A DNA stretch of 64,000 nt from assembly GCF_000585395.1 (NCBI RefSeq), contig NZ_KK073875.1, positions 2,480,017 through 2,544,016 on the forward strand, read 5' to 3'. A model generated the notes under the pieces. The model was not told the origin of the DNA, did no database searches, and worked only from the letters and a program-made list of their open reading frames with translations. A program made the position numbers and the translations under genes. Positions 39,341 through 48,749 of this stretch are shown in pieces. Each line of letters opens with the position of its first letter. Position 1 is the first letter of the stretch. This stretch comes from Saccharibacillus sacchari DSM 19268 (GTDB lineage: Bacteria > Bacillota > Bacilli > Paenibacillales > Paenibacillaceae).

Positions 39341-39780
39341 AAGTAATTTTTCTGAAAGACGTTAAAGGTCAAGGCAAAAAAGGCGACGTGAAGGAAGTAT
39401 CGGAAGGATACGCACAGAACTTCCTCTTTAAAAACGGAGTGGCAAAACCAGCGACCGACGGTAATGTAAAAACGCTTGAAAATCAGCATGCGGCAGAAGA
39501 AAAGCGCAAAGAGAACGAAAAGCAAGAAGCGGTAGACCTCGGCAAAAAGCTGGAAGAAGTTACGGTGCAAATCAAAGCCAAATCCGGCGAAGGCGGCCGT
39601 CTGTTCGGCGCAATCACAAGCAAGCAAATCGGCGAAGCGTTGTCCAAGCAGGGCTTCAAAGTCGACAAACGAAAAATCGAACTGGAAGAGCCGATCCGCA
39701 CGCTCGGCGTGACTCAAGTACCGGTCAAACTTCATAAGGACGTCAAAGCGACGCTCAAGGTTCAGGTTTCGGAGGAATAA
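39337..39780 (+). CDS. rplI: 50S ribosomal protein L9
   Basis: A 147-residue protein with the L9 N-terminal signature [31 protein letters not shown] split over its RNA-binding domain, a long connecting helix rich in Glu/Lys, and the C-terminal domain [16 protein letters not shown]. It overlaps gdpP and is one base from dnaB. Confidence 0.97.
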   Translation: MKVIFLKDVKGQGKKGDVKEVSEGYAQNFLFKNGVAKPATDGNVKTLENQHAAEEKRKENEKQEAVDLGKKLEEVTVQIKAKSGEGGRLFGAITSKQIGEALSKQGFKVDKRKIELEEPIRTLGVTQVPVKLHKDVKATLKVQVSEE

Positions 39781-39781
39781 G

Positions 39782-41146
39782 ATGAGCGAGGATCTCTTTT
39801 TCGATCGGATTCCGCCGCAAAATCTGGAAGCGGAGCAGGCCGTGCTCGGCGCGGTGCTGCTTCAGGCCGAGGCACTCATCACCGTCATGGAAAAGATCAC
39901 GGCCGACGATTTCTACGACAAGTCGCACCAGATGATATTCGAGGCTATGGTCCAGCTCGGGGAAGAGAGTCAGCCGATCGATCTGGTGACGCTGACCTCG
40001 CTGCTCAAGGATAAAGGACAGCTGGAAGATCTCGGCGGGGTCAGTTACTTGGCCAAGCTCGCGCACGGTGTTCCGACAGCCGCCAACGTGGAGTATTATG
40101 CGCAGATGATCGAGGAAAAAGCGATGCTGCGCAGACTCATTCGCACCGCGACGCAAATCGTCAGCGAAGGTTATACCGGCGGCGAAGACGTCGGCGCGAT
40201 GCTGAGCGACGCGGAACGTAAAATTCTCGAAATTTCGAACCGCCGCTCAAGCGGCGGTTTTATCGCCATACGCGACGTATTGATGGAAGTATTCGACCGC
40301 ATCGAAATCCTTAGCCAAACAGCGGGCAACACCGGAACTACGGGCATCCCGTCGGGCTTCGTCGATCTGGACGGCATGACGGCCGGTTTCCAACGCAACG
40401 ACTTGATCATTTTGGCTGCGCGTCCTTCCGTCGGCAAGACCGCGTTTGCGCTGAACGTCGCGCAAAATGTCTCGGTTCGCGCCGGCGAAACGGTCGCCAT
40501 TTTCAGTCTGGAAATGTCGGCGGCGCAGCTCGTTCAGCGGATGATCTGTGCCGAAGCCAACCTGGACGCGAGCATCATGCGGACAGGCGAATTCAAAAAC
40601 GACGAAGACTGGACCAAGCTGACGATGGGGATCGCGTCCTTGTCGGAAGCCGAGATTTATATCGACGATACGCCGGGCATCACGGTAGCGGATATCCGCT
40701 CCAAATGCCGTCGACTTAAAAAGGAACGCGGACTCGGCATGATCGTCATCGACTACTTGCAGTTGATTCAAGGCCGCGGCAAAGCGGGCGAGAACCGTCA
40801 GCAGGAAGTCTCCGATATCTCGCGTACCTTGAAGCAGATTGCCCGGGAACTGGAAGTTCCGGTTATCGCGCTCTCCCAGCTCAGCCGGGGCGTCGAGCAG
40901 CGTCAGGACAAACGCCCGATGATGTCCGACCTTCGGGAATCCGGCTCGATCGAGCAGGATGCCGATATCGTCGCGTTCTTGTACCGGGACGATTACTACA
41001 ACGCCGATACGGAAAAAAAGAACATCATCGAGATCATCATCGCCAAACAGCGGAACGGGCCGGTAGGGACGGTCGAGCTGGTGTTCTTGAAGAACTTCAA
41101 CAAGTTCGTCAATTATGAGCGGGCGCATGATTCGTTCGCCGGGTAA
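39782..41146 (+). CDS. dnaC: Replicative DNA helicase DnaB/DnaC
   Basis: A 454-residue hexameric helicase (called DnaC in Bacillus, DnaB in E. coli). The N-terminal domain begins DRIPPQNLEAEQAVLGAVLL; the RecA-like domain has Walker A ARPSVGKTAFAL (about residue 212), Walker B GMIVIDYLQLI, and the arginine-finger region SQLSRGVEQRQDKRP. It forms an operon with gdpP and rplI. Confidence 0.97.
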   Translation: MSEDLFFDRIPPQNLEAEQAVLGAVLLQAEALITVMEKITADDFYDKSHQMIFEAMVQLGEESQPIDLVTLTSLLKDKGQLEDLGGVSYLAKLAHGVPTAANVEYYAQMIEEKAMLRRLIRTATQIVSEGYTGGEDVGAMLSDAERKILEISNRRSSGGFIAIRDVLMEVFDRIEILSQTAGNTGTTGIPSGFVDLDGMTAGFQRNDLIILAARPSVGKTAFALNVAQNVSVRAGETVAIFSLEMSAAQLVQRMICAEANLDASIMRTGEFKNDEDWTKLTMGIASLSEAEIYIDDTPGITVADIRSKCRRLKKERGLGMIVIDYLQLIQGRGKAGENRQQEVSDISRTLKQIARELEVPVIALSQLSRGVEQRQDKRPMMSDLRESGSIEQDADIVAFLYRDDYYNADTEKKNIIEIIIAKQRNGPVGTVELVFLKNFNKFVNYERAHDSFAG

Positions 41147-41189
41147 ACTCTACGGCCTCACGTTGTCCTCGAAAGTTACGTGTGCGGGG

Positions 41190-41322
41190 GAAGCGAGAAG
41201 ACTGCGAGAGAAATTCGTTCAAGACGCTGTCTCACTTGGAAAAGTCGATTGAAATTTTAAGTGGAAGTTTTCCAAGTTCAAAGGCGTATTTCACTGAATT
41301 TCTCTCTCCGTCTTCTCGCTTC
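41190..41322 (-). repeat. Palindromic intergenic repeat, family 1, copy B
   Basis: Outer arms GAAGCGAGAAGAC (41190) and GTCTTCTCGCTTC (41310-41322), extended inward by GAGAGAAATTC and GAATTTCTCTC, pair at about 25 of 27 positions. The inner stem ACTTGGAAAA with TTTTCCAAGT is perfect. Linker TTCAAAGGCGTA is the reverse complement of the family linker TACGCCTTTGAA, so this copy is inverted relative to C-F. It lies downstream of dnaC. Confidence 0.85.
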
Positions 41323-41401
41323 CAGCTACGTTGGACTTTGTCGACACTTTGAAACCATCGATAACCCGGCGGATTCAAAGTGGGGTAGGATAGGAAAAGG
41401 G

Positions 41402-41436
41402 AAAAGGCACCGGACATAAATCGTCCGGTGCCTTTT
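41402..41436. terminator. Bidirectional terminator between dnaC and the DUF2512 gene
   Basis: AAAAGGCACCGGAC (41402-41415) and GTCCGGTGCCTTTT (41423-41436) pair perfectly, with T runs on both strands, between two converging genes. Confidence 0.9.
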
Positions 41437-41510
41437 CGCTGTGCGTTAAAAAGTAAAACTTCCACTTTTAAAGACATCAAACTCCAAAGAGATCAACATC
41501 GTCTCCCTGC

Positions 41511-41945
41511 TTAACGCTGAGCGGGGAAACGAGCATGGCCGTTGTTATCTTTACGGCCGGGAATGCCGTCTTGGAGCAGCCAGATATGGAAAAAGAATTC
41601 GAAAATGCCGACGATGAACGCGATCACGAAAATATCGAAATACGAGATGTTCCAGCCGAGCATCGAAGAAGCGCCCCACAAAACAAGATACGTCAAGGCC
41701 GCATCGCCGATCGTGGCGGCGGTATTGCCGGCGGCAGGCAGAATCGTCATATCGCCAAGTACGTAAGCGACGGCGCCGAGTACCAGAGCAACGAGCAAAG
41801 CGCTCAGAAAGCTCGCGTCTCCGAACCACATCGTCAAGCCAACCACTACAACCGCGTTCGCCAACATTTTAACTACCAGCTTGATCATACTTTCCACCTT
41901 CTCCTCGCTGTATTTTTCATGCTGTATGTCCTTAAGGGAAGTCAT
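41511..41945 (-). CDS. DUF2512 (YndM-like) membrane protein
   Basis: A ~144-residue protein with four predicted membrane helices (LVVKMLANAVVVVGLTMWF, FLSALLVALVLGAVAYVLG, AALTYLVLWGASSMLGW, IFVIAFIVGIFEFFFHIWLL). DUF2512 proteins are common in spore-formers and their function is unknown to me. The start at 41945 has GGAGG 11 bases upstream; a TTG at 41963 is an alternative. It is one of the few genes oriented against replication here and is flanked by two palindromic repeats in opposite orientation. Confidence 0.8.
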   Translation of the reverse strand: MTSLKDIQHEKYSEEKVESMIKLVVKMLANAVVVVGLTMWFGDASFLSALLVALVLGAVAYVLGDMTILPAAGNTAATIGDAALTYLVLWGASSMLGWNISYFDIFVIAFIVGIFEFFFHIWLLQDGIPGRKDNNGHARFPAQR

Positions 41946-42053
41946 GCCTTGTTTAACCTCCAAATTCCAATTTTGAACCTTTTTTTGGAAATGAAAAAAC
42001 TCGCTCTTCTTCTCTTTTCTCCTTCCCGCTATTTAATGCCGAGGAAAACCCCA

Positions 42054-42164
42054 GCGGAGGGAAAGTTCTGTAGAGGAAGCCTTTGAAACCGGGGAAGTCC
42101 TTATCCAATCCAATTCAAATTCCCCGGTTGAGACAGCGCCCGACACAGAACTCTCCCGCAGCGC
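42054..42164 (+). repeat. Palindromic intergenic repeat, family 1, copy C (short form)
   Basis: Outer arms GCGGAGGGAAAGTTCTGT (42054-42071) and ACAGAACTCTCCCGCAGCGC (42145-42164). Inner stem AACCGGGGAA with TTCCCCGGTT is perfect. The 5' linker is shortened to AGAGGAAGCCTTTGA and the 3' linker reads GAGACAGCGCCCGAC. The rest of the 41946-42189 gap shows no gene. Confidence 0.8.
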
Positions 42165-42189
42165 CTCCCAACCTCCCCTCCACCTTCCT

Positions 42190-42233
42190 TTTTCCGAACA
42201 TTAAATTTACATCCTCACTGATTTGTTCGTTAT
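42190..42233 (+). promoter_or_regulatory. Inverted pair of PurBoxes (PurR operator) before purA
   Basis: TTTTCCGAACATT (42190-42202) fits the PurBox consensus AWWWCCGAACWWT except at its first base. The inverted partner ATTTGTTCGTTAT (42221-42233; reverse complement ATAACGAACAAAT) keeps the CGAAC core. The 18-nt spacing is close to the 16-17 nt known for B. subtilis PurR operators. The pair lies just upstream of the -35 element. Confidence 0.6.
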
Positions 42234-42237
42234 TTAT

Positions 42238-42266
42238 TTGACTTTGAAAAAACGGGCTGGTACACT
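42238..42266 (+). promoter_or_regulatory. purA promoter
   Basis: TTGACT (42238-42243), 17 nt, TACACT (42261-42266). The leader is ~195 nt. It contains complementary CGTCCG/CGGACG segments and a small GGTGC-AAAG-GCACC hairpin (42440-42453) just before the ribosome site; no known riboswitch was recognised. Confidence 0.55.
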
Positions 42267-42469
42267 ATTACTGCTGCGTTAAAGCAGCATAAGGAGCGTT
42301 TTTCCCTTTTTCACGGATTGCAACGAAGTACGAAAAAGCGCGAAAAGGCCGTCTCCGCTCGTCCGTTAGCACGCTTCTCTGTTGGTATTTTCCACTGACG
42401 AAATTCCTGCCGGGATAGAGGACGGACGACCAATACAAAGGTGCAAAGGCACCCACGGAGGAATGAAAA

Positions 42470-43756
42470 ATGTCAACAGTAGTTGTAGTGGGAACGCAGT
42501 GGGGAGACGAAGGAAAAGGCAAGATCACGGACTTTTTGGCAGAAGGTGCCGACGTTGTCGCTCGTTACCAAGGCGGTAACAACGCGGGCCACACCATTTT
42601 GATCGAAGAGAAAAAATACAAATTAACCATGATTCCGTCGGGCATTTTCTACACGGATAAAGCCTGCGTCATCGGTAACGGGATGGTCATCAACCCGAAA
42701 GCGCTGATCGAGGAAATCAATTATATTCACGATAACGACTTCACGACGAAAAACCTGTCCATCAGCGATCGCGCGCATATTATCATGCCTTACCACATGG
42801 TGCTGGACGCGTTGGAAGAAGAGCGCAAAGGCCCGAACAAGATCGGCACGACAGGCAAAGGCATCGGCCCTTGTTACATGGACAAAGCCGCTCGAATCGG
42901 TATCCGCATGGCGGATCTGATGGACGCGGAAGAGTTCGAATTGAAACTGCGCCATCTGGTGAAAGAAAAGAACCATATCATTGAACAAGTCTACGGCGGC
43001 GGAACGGTCGACGTGGAAGAAATTCTCAAAAACTATTTGGAATATGCCGAAATCCTGCGTCCTTACGTATGCGATACTTCGGTTGTCCTGAACGAATATA
43101 TCGATGAAGACAAAAAAGTATTGTTCGAAGGCGCGCAAGGCGTCATGCTCGATATCGACCAAGGCACGTATCCATTCGTGACTTCGTCCAACCCGTCCGC
43201 GGGCGGCGTATGCATCGGCTCGGGCGTAGGCCCGGCGCGGATCAACCAGGTTATCGGCGTAGCCAAAGCGTACACGACGCGTGTCGGCGACGGTCCTTTC
43301 CCGACTGAGCTGCACGACGCAATCGGTGATACGATTCGCGAAACCGGTCACGAGTACGGTACGGTTACAGGCCGTCCGCGCCGCGTAGGTTGGTTCGATA
43401 CTGTCGTTGTGCGCCACGCAAGACGCGTCAGCGGCATCACGGGTCTGTCCCTGAACTCGCTCGACGTGCTCACAGGCCTGGACACGGTCAAAATCTGCAC
43501 AGGCTACAAATTCCGCGGCGAGATCATTTCGCACTATCCGGCAAGCCTGAAGCAGCTGGCGGAATGCGAAGCGGTCTATGAAGAAATGCCAGGTTGGAGC
43601 GAGGATATCACGGGGGCGAAAACGCTGGACGACCTGCCGGAAACCACTCGTAATTACGTCAACCGCGTAAGCGAATTGACAGGCATTCCGATCGCGATCT
43701 TCTCCGTCGGTCGTAACCGCGAGCAAACAAATCCGGTCCTGCCGATCTACGTATAA
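42470..43756 (+). CDS. purA: Adenylosuccinate synthetase
   Basis: A 428-residue GTP-dependent enzyme joining aspartate to IMP, the first step from IMP to AMP. The N-terminal signature [18 protein letters not shown] holds the catalytic aspartate and P-loop; further motifs are [10 protein letters not shown], the catalytic histidine segment in [22 protein letters not shown], and the [10 protein letters not shown] loop. GGAGG precedes the ATG. It stands alone, with a likely PurR operator upstream. Confidence 0.98.
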   Translation: MSTVVVVGTQWGDEGKGKITDFLAEGADVVARYQGGNNAGHTILIEEKKYKLTMIPSGIFYTDKACVIGNGMVINPKALIEEINYIHDNDFTTKNLSISDRAHIIMPYHMVLDALEEERKGPNKIGTTGKGIGPCYMDKAARIGIRMADLMDAEEFELKLRHLVKEKNHIIEQVYGGGTVDVEEILKNYLEYAEILRPYVCDTSVVLNEYIDEDKKVLFEGAQGVMLDIDQGTYPFVTSSNPSAGGVCIGSGVGPARINQVIGVAKAYTTRVGDGPFPTELHDAIGDTIRETGHEYGTVTGRPRRVGWFDTVVVRHARRVSGITGLSLNSLDVLTGLDTVKICTGYKFRGEIISHYPASLKQLAECEAVYEEMPGWSEDITGAKTLDDLPETTRNYVNRVSELTGIPIAIFSVGRNREQTNPVLPIYV

Positions 43757-43817
43757 AGCGGCAAGACAGGCTGCACGCTTGGATCGTCTTATGAAAAAAG
43801 TTGGTTAGAAACCTCCA

Positions 43818-43842
43818 AACCCGCGCCCGGCGCGGGTTTTTT
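43818..43842 (+). terminator. purA terminator
   Basis: AACCCGCGC and GCGCGGGTT perfect stem with a three-base loop, followed by TTTTTT. Confidence 0.9.
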
Positions 43843-43856
43843 GCTGTTTAGCAAAG

Positions 43857-43886
43857 TTGAACTATCGGCGCCGGCTGTGGTACAGT
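43857..43886 (+). promoter_or_regulatory. Promoter candidate for the M23 endopeptidase gene
   Basis: TTGAAC (43857-43862) and TACAGT (43881-43886) with 18 nt between them, ~100 nt before the start codon. Confidence 0.45.
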
Positions 43887-43985
43887 AGACAAAGGTTTTG
43901 AAAAGGTTAAAATTTTGACACTATTTGAGAGCAATGTTGAAGATGCGCAATAAATCAGTAAGCTTGCCATTTAAAGGAGAAGATC

Positions 43986-45647
43986 ATGAATAGTTCGAAC
44001 AATAAAGGCCAGGGCGAAGCGGCAGCTTCCGAGAAGTCGGAAATGCAGCAGGAAAGCAAAATCGTCGTGGTCGGGGGAAAATCGAAAAGGACTCGTCGCT
44101 GGGCAGCGGGGATCGTCGGCGGGGTTGTGCTCGCAGGCGGACTGACCTTCGGCGGATTCAAATACGTAGAAGCGAATACTTATACCTACTATACCGTTTA
44201 CTCGGGGGATACGGTGATCGGAACGATCGCCGACAAAAACGAACTCGACGAGCTGATCGACAACAAGCAGCAGGAGTTCTCCAAAAAGTACCCGGGAGCG
44301 GACATGAAGCTGTATACGGCAAGCATCCGCGCGGAAGAAATGCAGGGCTACAAAATCGTGCCCGATACCGAAGCGACGTTGGGCAAACTGGACGGCACGA
44401 TCAAAGCTTACGCTACCGGCGCGGAACTTGTCGTGAACGGCGAAGTGGTCGGAATCGTCAAAGACAAAGCCACGGCGAAAAAGCTGGTCGAAAAAGCGAA
44501 AAACTCCTATGTCGAAAAAGGTACGCAAACCGAAGGAGCCGCGACCAAAAAGCTGGCTTCCACAGGAAGTGCGGCTTCGAGCGACGGTTCGACGTCCAAG
44601 CTGAACTCCATCAAGATCAACGACAAGATCACGTACGCGGAGACCAAAACGTCGCCGACGCGCATTTTGAGCGAAGAAGAGGCCTACAAGCTTTTGACGA
44701 TCGGCAAAAAAGATCCGGTTACGTACACGGTTGTCGAAGGCGACAGCGTCAGCTCGATCGCGGCGAAGTTCGGCATCACGCAGGACGAGATCTACGCCAA
44801 TAATTCGGATATCAAAGAGTTCACGCTTCAGATCGGCGAAGTGCTGCGCATCACCCTGCCTGATCCGATGATGAACGTCACGACGGTCGAGTCCGTATCC
44901 GAACTGATCCCGACCGCTCCGGAAATGTTCATTCGCCATAACTCCGAGCTGGCCGCAGGCAAACGCATCGTCGCTTCCCAAGGCAAAAGCGGCTCCAAAC
45001 GCGTCGATTACCGCTTGACCAAAAAAAACGGCGAGATCGTGCGCGAAGAATGGATCGGCCAAGAAGTCGTTCGCCGTTCCGCTCCGATCATCATTATCAA
45101 AGGAACCAAAGTGATCGTCGAAGAAAAGCCGGTGGTTGAAGAGAAGGTAGAAGAAGTATCGACAGCTTCGGTTGAATCGACGGAAGAAAGCAGCGAATCT
45201 GCCGAGTCGTCTTCGGAGTCGTCCGCGTCCAGCTCGTCCGATGATTCCTCAAGCTCCAACCAAGAGGAAGTCACATCGAGCGGCAGCGGCTTCAGCTGGC
45301 CCGTCAGCGGCGCTTCGATCTCCAGCACCTTCGGAACCCGCTGGGGCAAACTGCACGCCGGCATCGATCTGACAGGCCCGTCTACCATCATGGCCTCCGC
45401 CCCGGGCACCGTCACCTACGCCGGACAAATGAACGGCTACGGCAACATCGTCATCATCAGTCACGGCGACGGCTACGAGACCCGCTACGGCCACTTGAGC
45501 AGCATCGGCGTCAGCAACGGCCAATCCGTCTCCCGCGGCCAATCGATCGGCGTCATGGGCAACACCGGCCGCTCGACAGGCACGCACCTGCACTTCGAGA
45601 TCCGTAAAAGCGGCTCCCCTCAGAATCCTTTGTCCTACTTGCCTTAA
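43986..45647 (+). CDS. M23 family peptidoglycan endopeptidase with LysM and G5-like domains
   Basis: A 553-residue cell-wall hydrolase. A single membrane anchor (RRWAAGIVGGVVLAGGLTFGG) is followed by an extracytoplasmic domain, a LysM (YTVVEGDSVSSIAAKFGI, about residue 247), a G5-like domain (KRVDYRLTKKNGEIVREEWI), a serine/glutamate-rich linker, and a C-terminal M23 zinc peptidase with metal ligands in KLHAGIDLTG (about 457) and GTHLHFEIRKSG (about 535). It cuts peptide cross-links in peptidoglycan. It lies immediately before walRK, whose regulon typically includes such hydrolases. Confidence 0.93.
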   Translation: MNSSNNKGQGEAAASEKSEMQQESKIVVVGGKSKRTRRWAAGIVGGVVLAGGLTFGGFKYVEANTYTYYTVYSGDTVIGTIADKNELDELIDNKQQEFSKKYPGADMKLYTASIRAEEMQGYKIVPDTEATLGKLDGTIKAYATGAELVVNGEVVGIVKDKATAKKLVEKAKNSYVEKGTQTEGAATKKLASTGSAASSDGSTSKLNSIKINDKITYAETKTSPTRILSEEEAYKLLTIGKKDPVTYTVVEGDSVSSIAAKFGITQDEIYANNSDIKEFTLQIGEVLRITLPDPMMNVTTVESVSELIPTAPEMFIRHNSELAAGKRIVASQGKSGSKRVDYRLTKKNGEIVREEWIGQEVVRRSAPIIIIKGTKVIVEEKPVVEEKVEEVSTASVESTEESSESAESSSESSASSSSDDSSSSNQEEVTSSGSGFSWPVSGASISSTFGTRWGKLHAGIDLTGPSTIMASAPGTVTYAGQMNGYGNIVIISHGDGYETRYGHLSSIGVSNGQSVSRGQSIGVMGNTGRSTGTHLHFEIRKSGSPQNPLSYLP

Positions 45648-45820
45648 CGACAAAGGACAAGCAGTAACACGCCGGATGCTAAGTAATCAATGTTGAGAGT
45701 GACTTTAAACCTCATGAGTGAGCGATGAAGAAAGGCCATGATCAACTCGAACGTGTTCAAGCTACTCGTCTTAATCAATTTAACGAAACTGTTCATATCC
45801 CTTGATCTTCTCTTCTTTTT

Positions 45821-45857
45821 AAAAAAAGCGCCGCCGGCATTCTCCGGCGGCGCCTTT
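45821..45857. terminator. Hairpin terminator after the M23 gene
   Basis: GCGCCGCCGG (45828-45837) and CCGGCGGCGC (45844-45853) form a perfect 10-bp stem. The T run is better on the minus strand (seven bases) than on the plus strand (TTTAT), so it may act both ways. The 45648-45820 stretch holds nothing I can support. Confidence 0.7.
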
Positions 45858-45888
45858 ATGTCTTGAATGTGCATTTCCGAAGGCACCA

Positions 45889-46015
45889 GGCGGAGGGAGA
45901 GTTTCAGTGTAGGAGCGCTAGCGTTCGCCTTTGCAGTTGGGAAGCTTCCTTCTAATTCTAATCAAAGCTTCCCAACTGCAACACGCGACCGAAACGAAAC
46001 TCTCCCGGAGCCGCC
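45889..46015 (+). repeat. Palindromic intergenic repeat, family 1, copy D
   Basis: Outer arms GGCGGAGGGAGAGTTTC (45889-45905) and GAAACTCTCCCGGAGCCGCC (45996-46015). Inner stem TTGCAGTTGGGAAGCTT with AAGCTTCCCAACTGCAA is a perfect 17 bp. Linkers TAGGAGCGCTAGCGTTCGCC and CACGCGACCGAAAC are close to those of copy E. It lies between the M23 gene and walR. Confidence 0.88.
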
Positions 46016-46138
46016 CCGCCTTCCCATCAGAAATGTATATTCAAGACGTCCCGCGCCCCCGGAACCTTTTCCGTCGGCGCTTTTTCCCGTCTCCTATGGT
46101 AAAATAACGAAGAATCAAAGCAGGGGGGCTGAAAGAAA

Positions 46139-46882
46139 ATGCAGGGTAAAATCCTGGTTGTCGACGATGAACAGCCGATTGCGGATATATTGAAATTCAA
46201 TCTCGAAAAAGAAGGCTACCAAGTCACCTGCGCGTTCGACGGCATTACCGCCGTCGAACTTGCGCTGAGCGAGCAGCCCGACCTGATCCTGCTGGATCTG
46301 ATGCTGCCGGGCAAAGACGGCATGGACGTGTGCCGCGAAGTCCGCGCCAAATTGGCCGTGCCGATCATCATGCTCACCGCCAAAGACGGCGAGATCGACA
46401 AAGTGCTCGGTCTTGAGCTGGGCGCGGACGATTACGTCACCAAGCCGTTCAGCACGCGCGAACTGCTGGCCCGGGTCAAAGCCCAGATGCGCAGGCACCA
46501 GCCGGGCGCGCCGTTGTACGCGGGGGCAGGCGGCCCGAGCATGGGGGCGGAAGCGCCGAAGCGTCAAGGACTGACGGTAGATGCTCTTTTTATCGATACG
46601 GATATGTATATGGTGTACAAGAACGGCGAGCAGCTTGATCTGACTCACCGCGAATATGAACTCGTTTACTACATGGCCAAGAATTCGGGCAAAGTCATGA
46701 CGCGCGAGCACCTGCTGCAAGCGGTCTGGGGCTTCGAATATTTCGGCGACGTGCGCACGGTCGACGTGACCATTCGGCGGCTGCGCGAAAAGATCGAAGA
46801 CGATCCGAGCAAACCGGAATATATCCTGACCCGGCGCGGACTCGGTTACATGATGCGTTCCAACAAGCCGGGAGGATTTTAA
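46139..46882 (+). CDS. walR: Response regulator WalR (YycF)
   Basis: A 247-residue OmpR-family regulator essential in many Firmicutes; it controls cell-wall hydrolase genes. The receiver domain has the acidic pair DDE, phospho-acceptor Asp53 in LLDLMLPG, and the TKPFS lysine. The winged-helix domain ends [27 protein letters not shown]. The interdomain linker ([19 protein letters not shown]) is Gly/Ala-rich and longer than usual. The stop is three bases before walK. Confidence 0.97.
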   Translation: MQGKILVVDDEQPIADILKFNLEKEGYQVTCAFDGITAVELALSEQPDLILLDLMLPGKDGMDVCREVRAKLAVPIIMLTAKDGEIDKVLGLELGADDYVTKPFSTRELLARVKAQMRRHQPGAPLYAGAGGPSMGAEAPKRQGLTVDALFIDTDMYMVYKNGEQLDLTHREYELVYYMAKNSGKVMTREHLLQAVWGFEYFGDVRTVDVTIRRLREKIEDDPSKPEYILTRRGLGYMMRSNKPGGF

Positions 46883-46885
46883 CGG

Positions 46886-48748
46886 ATGCTGCGCGGCGCT
46901 TCCTTTTTCCGTTCGGTCCAAGCCAAGCTGATTATCGTGTACATGCTGCTGATCGTGATCGCGATGCAGCTGATCGGCGTTTATTTCGTGAGTGCGATGA
47001 AGACGTCCCTGACGAACAACTTCACCAACGATCTCAAAGAACAAGCGGAGCTTTTATCCGTGCTGGCCGGGCAAAACTGGTCGGGCAGCGGAGAAGCCGC
47101 CGAAGACAAAGCGGCAAGCCTGCGCACGCTGGTCGACAACTTTTCCAGCATGAGCAGCGGCGAGATTCAAGTGCTCGACGTGAGCGGCCGGGTGCTGATT
47201 ACGTCGCTGTCCACGCATGCCGACCTGGTCAACAGCAAAAACACGCAGACCGTCGTCAGCCGCGCGCTGCAAGGGATCGACGATAACGAAGAGTATATTA
47301 TCGACGAAGACAATCTGCGCAAAAAGGTCGTCGCCAAACCCGTGTTCAGCGGCGGAAAAATCGTGGGCGCGATCTATATCGTGGCCTCGATGCAAAGTCT
47401 CTACGATACAATGCAGCGGATCAACAGCATCTTTATCTCCGGCGTGCTGATCGCGCTCGGCCTGACGGCCGTACTCGGCGTCATCTTGGCGCATACGGTC
47501 ACGCAGCCGATCAAAGAAATGACCAAGCGGGCGACGGCGGTCGCGGAAGGTCGTTTCCACGTGCGAATGCCCGTGTTCGGCAACGACGAGATCGGACAGC
47601 TCGGCGAAGCGTTCAACCATATGACGAGCCGTTTGCAAGGCGTATTATCGCTGAATGAAGAAGAAAAAGAAAAGCTGGCTTCGATCCTCACCAACATGAG
47701 CGACGGCGTGATCGCGGCGGACGAGTCCGGTTCGGTCATTTTGGTCAACCGGGTTGCCAGCGCCATGCTGGGAATGCGGGAAATGGACATCATCGGGCGA
47801 AGCATCTCGGAGCTGCTGGATCTGCCGGAAGAAGACGAAGAGCTGCCGTCCGCCGGACTGCGCAGCATCATCCTCGGCGGCAGCGGCGGCACTCCGGATT
47901 CGCCCGGCGCTCCCGACGGACTCGGCGAAATGACGATCAAAGCGACGCTCAGCCCGATTCACCGCCGCGAAAGCGGAACGGAAATCGGCGTCAGCGGCAC
48001 GATCGCGGTCTTGCAAGACATCACCGAGCAGGAACGATTGGATACGCTGCGCCGCGAATTCGTGGCGAACGTCTCGCACGAACTGCGCACGCCGCTGACC
48101 ACGATCAAAAGCTACACCGAAGCGCTGGAAGACGGGGCGCTCGACGATCGGGCTTTAGCGGGACGTTTTGTCGGCGTGATTCAAAACGAGACGGAGCGCA
48201 TGATTCGCCTCGTGACCGATCTGCTCCAACTGTCGCGCATGGATTCCCGGGAAACGCTCGTGCGGCGCAAGAAAGCGAACTTGTTCGAGCTGATCGAAGA
48301 AGTCGCCGAACGCTTTACGTTCCCGCTTCGGGACAAAGGGATCTCCGTATCGCTCAAAGCCTCGCCGCAGCTCGGTTCCGTCAACGTAGACCGCGACCAG
48401 ATCGATCAGGTTCTCGACAATGTCGTGTCCAACGCGATGAAGTACACGGCGGACGGAGGCAAAGTCACGCTGGACGCCTACCCGCTAGAAGACGGCAAAC
48501 GGTATGCGGTCGTGATCGCGGATACCGGCATCGGGATTCCGAAGGAAGAGCTGGGACGGATCTTCGAACGTTTTTACCGGGTAGACAAAGCGCGTTCCCG
48601 CGGCATGGGCGGCACGGGCCTCGGCCTGGCGATCGCGCGGGAGATCGTGGAAGCGCACGGCGGGGACATCGCGATCGAATCGGAGCTGGGACAAGGTACG
48701 CGTGTAACGTTCACCTTGCCTGCCCATATCGAAGGAGGCGGGGATTAA
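46886..48748 (+). CDS. walK: Sensor histidine kinase WalK (YycG)
   Basis: A 620-residue kinase: TM1 (residues ~14-34), an extracytoplasmic PAS-like sensor, TM2 (~182-205), HAMP ([19 protein letters not shown]), cytosolic PAS, then the H-box [11 protein letters not shown] with phospho-acceptor His about 398, N-box [10 protein letters not shown], and G-boxes [10 protein letters not shown] and [11 protein letters not shown] Gly/Pro/Ser-rich insert ([15 protein letters not shown]) interrupts the PAS region. Signals are thought to reflect lipid II or wall state. Confidence 0.97.
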   Translation: MLRGASFFRSVQAKLIIVYMLLIVIAMQLIGVYFVSAMKTSLTNNFTNDLKEQAELLSVLAGQNWSGSGEAAEDKAASLRTLVDNFSSMSSGEIQVLDVSGRVLITSLSTHADLVNSKNTQTVVSRALQGIDDNEEYIIDEDNLRKKVVAKPVFSGGKIVGAIYIVASMQSLYDTMQRINSIFISGVLIALGLTAVLGVILAHTVTQPIKEMTKRATAVAEGRFHVRMPVFGNDEIGQLGEAFNHMTSRLQGVLSLNEEEKEKLASILTNMSDGVIAADESGSVILVNRVASAMLGMREMDIIGRSISELLDLPEEDEELPSAGLRSIILGGSGGTPDSPGAPDGLGEMTIKATLSPIHRRESGTEIGVSGTIAVLQDITEQERLDTLRREFVANVSHELRTPLTTIKSYTEALEDGALDDRALAGRFVGVIQNETERMIRLVTDLLQLSRMDSRETLVRRKKANLFELIEEVAERFTFPLRDKGISVSLKASPQLGSVNVDRDQIDQVLDNVVSNAMKYTADGGKVTLDAYPLEDGKRYAVVIADTGIGIPKEELGRIFERFYRVDKARSRGMGGTGLGLAIAREIVEAHGGDIAIESELGQGTRVTFTLPAHIEGGGD

Positions 48749-48749
48749 C

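Noticed and set aside
42272-42469. A purine riboswitch in the purA leader
   Set aside because: No purine aptamer core could be found; the leader has only simple complementary segments.
45644-45886. An 80-codon minus-strand frame after the M23 gene
   Set aside because: It crosses the terminator hairpin. A 50-codon core (MNSFVKLIKTSS...) has only a weak ribosome site and no known relatives that I can name.
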